A DNA stretch of 46,354 bases, from NCBI GenBank assembly GCA_903923135.1, contig CAIXWN010000040.1:1-46354 (forward strand), given 5' to 3'. The notes under the pieces are model-generated. The model saw only the letters and a program-made list of their open reading frames with translations. It ran no database searches and had not been told where the DNA came from. This DNA comes from an uncultured Caulobacteraceae bacterium. Its GTDB lineage: Bacteria > Pseudomonadota > Alphaproteobacteria > Caulobacterales > Caulobacteraceae. Below, one piece after another: positions 41,394 to 46,354 of this stretch. A program made the translations under genes and the position numbers. Positions within the stretch are counted from its first letter, which is position 1, and each line of letters opens with the position of its first letter.

Positions 41394-42673
41394 GCACCGA
41401 TGTTCTGATGCCGGCCCTGTCCCCGACCATGGAGGAGGGGGCCCTGGCCAAATGGCATGTGAAGGTGGGTGACACGGTTCGCTCCGGCGACGTCATTGCC
41501 GAAATCGAGACCGACAAGGCGACAATGGAGGTTGAGGCCGTCGACGAGGGCGTCGTCGAGGCTCTGTTGGTTCCCGAGGGCACAGAGTCGGTGAAAGTGA
41601 ACGCCCCGATCGCCCGTCTCAGTGGCGGCGGGACGGCGACGGCGGCCGCTTCGCCAGCCCGGTCCGGAGGGGCGCCAGGCGAGACGATGGCCGTACGCGT
41701 GCCCGCTGCGCCGCCCGTAGCGCCAGCAACGGCAGGCAGACGGGCGGCCGTCACAACTCCCGCAAGCGGAAGACTTCTCGCCTCACCTCTGGCCCGCCGC
41801 GTGGCCAGCCAGATGGGAGTCGACCTGGCCGGGATCCGGGGCAGCGGTCCGCATGGCCGGATCATCCTGCGCGACGTGGAGGGATTCAAGCCCGCGGTCG
41901 CCGTGGTTATGTCGGCGCGCGCCGCACCGCCCTCCGAGTCGCCTCGGGAGGTCAGGTCCCTCGAACAGATGGGCATTCCGCAGGGAACCTATGACCTGAA
42001 ACCTCTCGACGGTATGAGGAAGACGGTTGCGCGGCGTATGACCGAAAGCTTCCGCAACGTGCCCCACTTCCCGCTCACTATCGATCTCGAGATCGACGCT
42101 CTGCTGGCCGCACGGTCGTCGATCAACGCTCTGCTCACCGCCGAGGGGGGCAAGGTCAGCGTCAATGACCTGATCATCAAGGCGGCGGCCATCGCTTTGC
42201 AGCGGGTGCCCGAAGCCAACGCCAGTTACACGCCCGAAGGTCTCGCCTTCCACCACCATGCCGATATCGCGGTCGCGGTGGCCGTGGATGGCGGACTGAT
42301 CACCCCCATTGTGCGCGCCGCCGAGACTAAGGGCGTCGCGCAGATCGCGAGCGAGATGAAGGGCCTCGCCGAACGCGCGCGAACACGAAAACTCAAGCCA
42401 GAAGAATACCTTGGCGGCACATTTACGATTTCCAACCTCGGCATGTTCGGAATTCGCTCCTTCGCCTCGATCATCAATGAACCGCAGGGGGCGATCCTTT
42501 CGGTGGGCGCCGGCGAACGCCGCGCCGTCGTGCGCGGGGAGTCTCTGGCAGCGGCCACAGTGATGACCGTCACGCTGACCTGCGATCACCGGGTGGTCGA
42601 CGGCGCCATCGGCGCCCGGTGGCTGGCCGCCTTTAGAACGCTGATCGAAAATCCCATCACCATGATCGTCTGA
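41390..42673 (+). CDS. pdhC: Dihydrolipoyl acetyltransferase (PDH E2)
   Basis: Core subunit that transfers the acetyl group to CoA. In 427 residues: lipoyl domain 1-80 ([13 protein letters not shown]), an Ala/Pro linker, and a peripheral-subunit-binding domain around 123-160 (ASPLARRVASQMGVDLAGIR; GSGPHGRIILRDVE). The catalytic domain runs from ~195 (LDGMRKTVARRMTESFRNVP), with TFTISNLGMFGIRSFASIIN and the active-site His-Asp in TCDHRVVDGAIGARWL. The start is GTG at 41390, overlapping the GFA gene. It has a single lipoyl domain. Confidence 0.96.
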   Translation: MSTDVLMPALSPTMEEGALAKWHVKVGDTVRSGDVIAEIETDKATMEVEAVDEGVVEALLVPEGTESVKVNAPIARLSGGGTATAAASPARSGGAPGETMAVRVPAAPPVAPATAGRRAAVTTPASGRLLASPLARRVASQMGVDLAGIRGSGPHGRIILRDVEGFKPAVAVVMSARAAPPSESPREVRSLEQMGIPQGTYDLKPLDGMRKTVARRMTESFRNVPHFPLTIDLEIDALLAARSSINALLTAEGGKVSVNDLIIKAAAIALQRVPEANASYTPEGLAFHHHADIAVAVAVDGGLITPIVRAAETKGVAQIASEMKGLAERARTRKLKPEEYLGGTFTISNLGMFGIRSFASIINEPQGAILSVGAGERRAVVRGESLAAATVMTVTLTCDHRVVDGAIGARWLAAFRTLIENPITMIV

Positions 42674-42686
42674 CCGGAGAGCCCAC

Positions 42687-43163
42687 ATGACCGCCTATGA
42701 CTTCACGGCCGAGACCCTCGACGGCCGGCCGGCGCCGCTGGACGCCTATCGCGGCAAGGTCCTGCTGATCGTCAATACCGCCAGCAAGTGTGGCTTCACT
42801 CCGCAGTACGCGGGCCTTGAGGCGCTCTGGAAGAAGTACCAGGACCGCGGCCTCGCGGTCCTCGGCTTTCCCTGCAACCAGTTCGGCGCCCAGGAACCCG
42901 GCGACTCCGCCGAGATCGCCAATTTCTGTTCGCTGACCTACGACGTAAGTTTCCCGATGATGGCCAAGATCGACGTCAACGGTCCCACGGTTCACCCGCT
43001 CTACGCCTGGCTGAAGAGTCAGAAGAAGGGGCTTCTTGGCAGCGAGTCGGTGAAGTGGAACTTCACCAAGTTCCTCATTGACCGAAAGGGTGCGGTGATC
43101 GCCCGCTATGCGCCCACCGTCGAGCCCAAGGACCTTGAACGCGCCATCGAAGCGGCGCTGTGA
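42687..43163 (+). CDS. Glutathione peroxidase family (Cys type)
   Basis: Thiol peroxidase reducing hydroperoxides. The 158 residues have the peroxidatic Cys in IVNTASKCGFTPQYAGLEAL, then VLGFPCNQFGAQEPG (Gln and a possible resolving Cys) and VKWNFTKFLIDRKG (Trp-Asn), which with Cys make the catalytic tetrad. There is no signal peptide, so it is cytoplasmic. Many such bacterial enzymes use thioredoxin rather than glutathione. It lies 13 bp after pdhC and overlaps the lpdA start, so it is co-transcribed with the dehydrogenase genes. Confidence 0.92.
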   Translation: MTAYDFTAETLDGRPAPLDAYRGKVLLIVNTASKCGFTPQYAGLEALWKKYQDRGLAVLGFPCNQFGAQEPGDSAEIANFCSLTYDVSFPMMAKIDVNGPTVHPLYAWLKSQKKGLLGSESVKWNFTKFLIDRKGAVIARYAPTVEPKDLERAIEAAL

Positions 43164-44569
43164 TGGCGGACGCCTTCGACCTTGTCGTCATCGGCGCCGG
43201 ACCCGGCGGTTATGTCGCGGCGATCAGGGCAAGCCAGTTGGGTCTGAAAACGGCGATCGTTGAGAGAGAGGCTCTCGGCGGCATATGCCTCAACTGGGGG
43301 TGCATTCCGACCAAGGCCCTGCTGAAGTCGGCGGAGGTCTATGAGCAGCTTGGTCACCTGGCCGACTTCGGACTGTCGGTTCAGGGGCGTTCGTACGACT
43401 TCAGTGGGATTGTGCATCGCTCCCGCAAGGTGGCAAAGCAGCTTTCCGCTGGCGTCGCCTTTCTGATGAAGAAGAACAGGGTCGAGGTGGTCGATGGCGT
43501 GGCCAGCCTGGAGGCCGCGACGCCCGCGCCATGTGTGAACGTGGCGCTGAAGGCCGGTGGCGCGCGAACCCTGACGGCCCGTTGGGTCATCCTGGCCACC
43601 GGTGCGCGGGCGCGGGTAATTCCGGCGATCGGTCTGGCGCCGGACGGCGATCGGGTGTGGACCTACCGGGAGGCGATGGTTCCCGACGCGGCGCCGACGT
43701 CGCTTCTGGTCGTCGGCTCGGGGGCTATAGGAATGGAATTTGCCAGCTTTTACAGATCGTTGGGCACCGATGTTACTGTCATCGAGGCCCTGCCGCGGAT
43801 CCTCCCTGTGGAGGACGAGGAGATTTCCGCGACCGCGCAGAAGGCCTTCGAGAAGCGCGGCCTGAAGTTCCGTGTCGACGCCAAGGTCGCCGGTTTGAGC
43901 CGAACCCGGTCTGGAATCGCCATCGCCGTCGAATCGGGCGGCAAGTCAGAATCCCTTGAGGCCGAACGCGCCATCGTTGCGGTCGGCATAGAAGGCAACG
44001 TGGAGGGACTGGGGCTGGAGGCCCTGGGTGTCAGGATCGACAGGGGACATGTGGCGGTCGACTCTCACGGCGCGACCAATGTGCCGGGTCTCTACGCCAT
44101 CGGAGACATCGCCGGTCCTCCCTGGCTGGCGCATAAGGCCAGTCACGAGGCCGTGGCCTGCGTCGAGCATATCGCCGGTGTTGGCGGCGGGCACCTGTCC
44201 GCGCCGATCCCTGGCTGCACCTACACCACCCCGCAGATCGCCTCGATCGGTCTCACCGAGGCGCAGGCCAAGGCCGCGGGACTAAGTCTCAAGATCGGAC
44301 GCTTTCCCTTCCGCGCGAACGGCAAGGCCATCGCTGCGGGCGAGACTGAAGGACTGGTCAAGACCGTCTTCAACGCCGATACCGGAGCGCTTGTCGGCGC
44401 GCACATGATCGGCGCGGAAGTCACCGAAATGATTCAGGGATTCGCTTTGGCCATGACCCTTGAGGCCACCGAGGCGGAGATCATGGCGACCGTCTTCCCG
44501 CATCCCACGCTTAGCGAGGCCATGCACGAAGCGGTGCTGGACGCCTACGGGCGGGCCCTGCACCTATAG
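43163..44569 (+). CDS. lpdA: Dihydrolipoyl dehydrogenase (E3)
   Basis: Flavoprotein that reoxidises lipoyl groups with NAD+. The 468 residues start MADAFDLVVIGAGPGGYV (FAD-binding). The redox disulfide is in GGICLNWGCIPTKALLKSAE, the NAD-binding fold includes LLVVGSGAIGMEFASFYRSL, GLYAIGDIAGPPWLAHKASH follows, and the C-terminal catalytic His-Glu is in FPHPTLSEAMHEAVLDAYG. ATG 43163 overlaps the gpx stop as TGATG; GTG one codon upstream is possible. Last gene of the pdh operon, ending 31 bp before the convergent receptor fragment. Confidence 0.96.
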   Translation: MADAFDLVVIGAGPGGYVAAIRASQLGLKTAIVEREALGGICLNWGCIPTKALLKSAEVYEQLGHLADFGLSVQGRSYDFSGIVHRSRKVAKQLSAGVAFLMKKNRVEVVDGVASLEAATPAPCVNVALKAGGARTLTARWVILATGARARVIPAIGLAPDGDRVWTYREAMVPDAAPTSLLVVGSGAIGMEFASFYRSLGTDVTVIEALPRILPVEDEEISATAQKAFEKRGLKFRVDAKVAGLSRTRSGIAIAVESGGKSESLEAERAIVAVGIEGNVEGLGLEALGVRIDRGHVAVDSHGATNVPGLYAIGDIAGPPWLAHKASHEAVACVEHIAGVGGGHLSAPIPGCTYTTPQIASIGLTEAQAKAAGLSLKIGRFPFRANGKAIAAGETEGLVKTVFNADTGALVGAHMIGAEVTEMIQGFALAMTLEATEAEIMATVFPHPTLSEAMHEAVLDAYGRALHL

Positions 44570-44600
44570 TCTGGGGCGGCCCGCAGACTCACGGGCTCCC

Positions 44601-46210
44601 TTAGGGAAACGACTTGATCACCCTCACGCGGACGAAGTGGCCCGTTCGGATGGCGTGAACGTCGGCAAAAGCCAGGCCTTCAAGATTTCGTGGTCCGTTG
44701 AACAGCTGCCGGCTGTGCTCGGCCCCCTGGCCCGTGGGATTGAGCGCTTCGATCCTGAACGTCAGGTCCCGCCTCGGCTCGTAGGCGGCGAACAGCGTCA
44801 CGAAGGGTTTGAGCTTGTCGGTGTCGATCTCATCGAACCGGTAGAACGTCTGGATCGACGGGCCGATGATGTCGGCGCCCCAGCTGGCTTTCCAGCGGGG
44901 CAGCCCCTGGCTGAAATGGATCGCCCAGTCGCTCTGCCGCAGGCCGGACACGCTTCGGACCAGGCCGGTCGTGGGATCGATCACCCGCGATTGCCTGACC
45001 GTGGCTTCGCCGGTCAGCAACCCGCGTTTCAGGCCGAGGCGGTCGGTGGGCAGCGTGAGGCTGAAGGCTACCTCATCCTTGATGCCGGAGCCGATGTTTC
45101 CGGGTGCGTCATACGTCCCCGAAGGGCTGGGCACGCCGACACGGTCCACAACATCGCCCAGCCAGATGTGACGCAGGGTGACTGTGATGTCCGCCGCCTT
45201 CCAGAACCGCCGTTCCCACGCCGCCTCGATCACCCAGTTCTGCTCGGGATTGAGTGTCGGGTTGCCTGCGTGAACCGTGCCGGTGTTCAGGCCGGCCGTC
45301 TGGGCCGTGAAGTCTTCGAAATCGAGCTGCCCGACCTCCCGTTCGAGGCGCAGGCGGAACTGGTCGGCGCTGTCGGGCGAGAACGTCAGGGCCAGCCGAG
45401 GTTTCGGGTAGATCAGACTTCTGCCGCTGATCACATCGCCTTGAGAGCTTATGCGCGATGCTTCGCTCCTCACGCCGATCTCGGCGGTCAGGGTGGGCAA
45501 GGCCTCCCAGGTGGCCGTTGCGTAGGCTTCGCCGCGGAGTTCCTGGACGCTCACATTGGCGGCGGGAAGAGGAGTGACAACGCCGTCAGCGACGTAATGG
45601 GTGTGAGTGCGCAGCCAGTTGATGTCACCTTCGACCCCGGCTTCGAGGCTCAGACCTGCGCTCGCCTGGATCGTCGCGCTGGTGCGAGCAATGCTTTCGC
45701 CGCTGCTGCGACGCAGGCGAAAATCGCCCGAGAGGCCATCGCCGGTGAGGGTCGAGGTGAGTGGGTTGCCAAGGAACCTGTCCGTCGTCGTCTGCCAACC
45801 TAGCCGTTGCAGCAGGATCGTCTCGAGATCGAGGCCGGGGCGAAGGGCGCGCCGGTAGCGCAGCCCGAATTCGGCGCTGTCCTGAATCTGGGTGTACCGG
45901 TCGGCTTCAGATCCGGGAGGTGGACTCAGGGTTTCGGTCTGATGACCGCCATAGGGATCGATCAGCAGCGACGCGTTCAGTCTCAGCTTGCCGCCAAGCA
46001 CTGGCGTCTCGACCGCGCCGGTGGCCTTGTACGTCTGCTCGGCGCCGCGACTGAATTCCCGGGCGACGACGTAGGGGACGCCGTCCGGGCCGGCCCGGAC
46101 CCAGGAGCCTGCGCCGGCGCTGTTGTCGAGCAGTCGCGCCACCCGCAGCGAGCCCTCGTAGGCGGTGTCCCCGACCCGTTTCTCGCCTTCGAGGAGCACA
46201 TTACCGCTAA
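44601..46210 (-). pseudogene. TonB-dependent receptor-like outer membrane protein, 5' part cut off by IS
   Basis: About 535 codons of a beta-barrel protein are readable, ending in the barrel strand VRVRVIKSFP. Alternating hydrophobic strands and loops, with VHAGNPTLNPEQNWVIEAAW and FVTLFAAYEPRRDLTFRIEA, fit the C-terminal barrel of TonB-dependent receptors. The N-terminal signal peptide and plug domain expected before LLEGEKRVGDTAYEGSLR are missing. The frame continues past TAA at 46208-46210 into apparent insertion-sequence DNA and meets a stop at 46257-46259. GTG 46199 could in principle start a remnant, but without a signal peptide it could not reach the outer membrane. The plug part may survive beyond the window. 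Confidence 0.72.
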
Positions 46211-46354
46211 GAGTCCGTTTGGAAAATGCCGTGGCGGGATTCCTGCGGGGCGCGCTCTATGATTCAAGCTCTGGATGTGGACAGAGCGGACGCGTGGCCG
46301 GATGGCCGAGATCGCCAAGAAGACAAAGCGTTATCCCTCCGATCTGACGGATGA
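46211..46354 (+). mobile_element. Left end of an IS5-family insertion sequence, truncated by window edge
   Basis: Receptor-like coding sequence stops at 46210. The proposed terminal inverted repeat begins at 46211 (GAGTCCGTTTGGAAAATG), directly after TAA (46208-46210), which would fit the 3-bp TNA target duplication of IS1031-type IS5 elements. A transposase start follows at 46302. The right end, second inverted repeat and second TAA lie outside the window, so the boundary is inferred from one side only. Confidence 0.65.
46302..46354 (+). CDS. IS5-family transposase, N-terminal 17 residues only
   Basis: ATG 46302 opens a frame reading MAEIAKKTKRYPSDLTD, which runs into the window edge. KRYPSDLTD followed by Glu-Glu-Trp is the characteristic opening of one group of IS5-family transposases; here the next codon begins GA. 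The catalytic DDE residues are out of view. The call rests on a short but distinctive N-terminus and on the insertion context in the receptor gene. Confidence 0.7.
   Translation, partial: MAEIAKKTKRYPSDLTD

Noticed and set aside
44460-45803. 447-residue plus-strand frame over the lpdA end and receptor
   Set aside because: Begins inside lpdA in another frame and continues antisense to the receptor barrel; no domain visible.
45983-46318. Minus-strand frame that might be a frameshifted N-terminus of the receptor
   Set aside because: Its sequence has no signal peptide or plug motifs, and the region past 46210 is better explained as insertion-sequence DNA with a transposase start.

Overview
The window looks like a chromosomal segment of an alphaproteobacterium, most likely of the Caulobacterales (Caulobacter/Phenylobacterium/Brevundimonas type). 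The grounds are high GC content, the order pyrH-frr-uppS-cdsA-dxr-rseP-bamA-skp-lpxD-fabZ-lpxA-lpxI-lpxB-gltA, the use of LpxI rather than LpxH, an E1-beta subunit carrying its own lipoyl domain, and a GTTC-N7-GTTC LexA box of the alphaproteobacterial type. The assignment rests on recognition of gene families and order, not on a search.

Layout. (1) 1-3649, minus strand: the first ~1216 residues of a large protein built from five ~200-residue beta-rich repeats, running off the left edge. (2) 3866-4396, minus: a secreted Cu/Zn superoxide dismutase. (3) 4596-17552, plus: a tightly packed envelope block. It covers UMP kinase and ribosome recycling factor, undecaprenyl-PP synthase, CDP-diglyceride synthase and DXP reductoisomerase, the RseP site-2 protease, BamA and a Skp-like chaperone, and the lipid A genes lpxD, fabZ, lpxA, lpxI and lpxB. 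(4) 17562-20323, minus: gltA and gltX. (5) 20400-22604, plus: a ComEC/Rec2-type membrane protein, convergent with lexA. (6) 22585-29299, minus: ppiD-trpE-trpG-trpD-trpC with overlapping or short junctions, followed by lexA behind its own SOS box. (7) 29421-33033, plus: tpiA, secG, pyrG and a MmcQ/YjbR protein. (8) 33040-37000: a GNAT acetyltransferase and a Tat-exported polysaccharide deacetylase that are divergent; a three-gene minus-strand operon (DUF2089-like regulator, small membrane protein, SHOCT-like/YvlB-like protein); rpmF with a strong terminator; and an enoyl-CoA hydratase-family gene. (9) 36870-44569, plus: eno, ftsB, then the pyruvate dehydrogenase cluster pdhA-pdhB-(GFA)-pdhC-(gpx)-lpdA, with two glutathione-linked genes inserted between the subunits. 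(10) 44601-46354: the 3' part of a TonB-dependent receptor on the minus strand, cut at ~46210 by what looks like an IS5-family insertion sequence. The window ends inside its transposase.

Most of the window is conserved core machinery for the cell envelope, central carbon metabolism, translation and tryptophan synthesis. The parts least explained by textbook biology are the repeat protein at the left edge, the DUF2089/SHOCT-like operon, the nearly identical lipoyl domains of PdhB and PdhC, and the IS-disrupted receptor at the right edge. I saw no rRNA, tRNA, CRISPR array or prophage.
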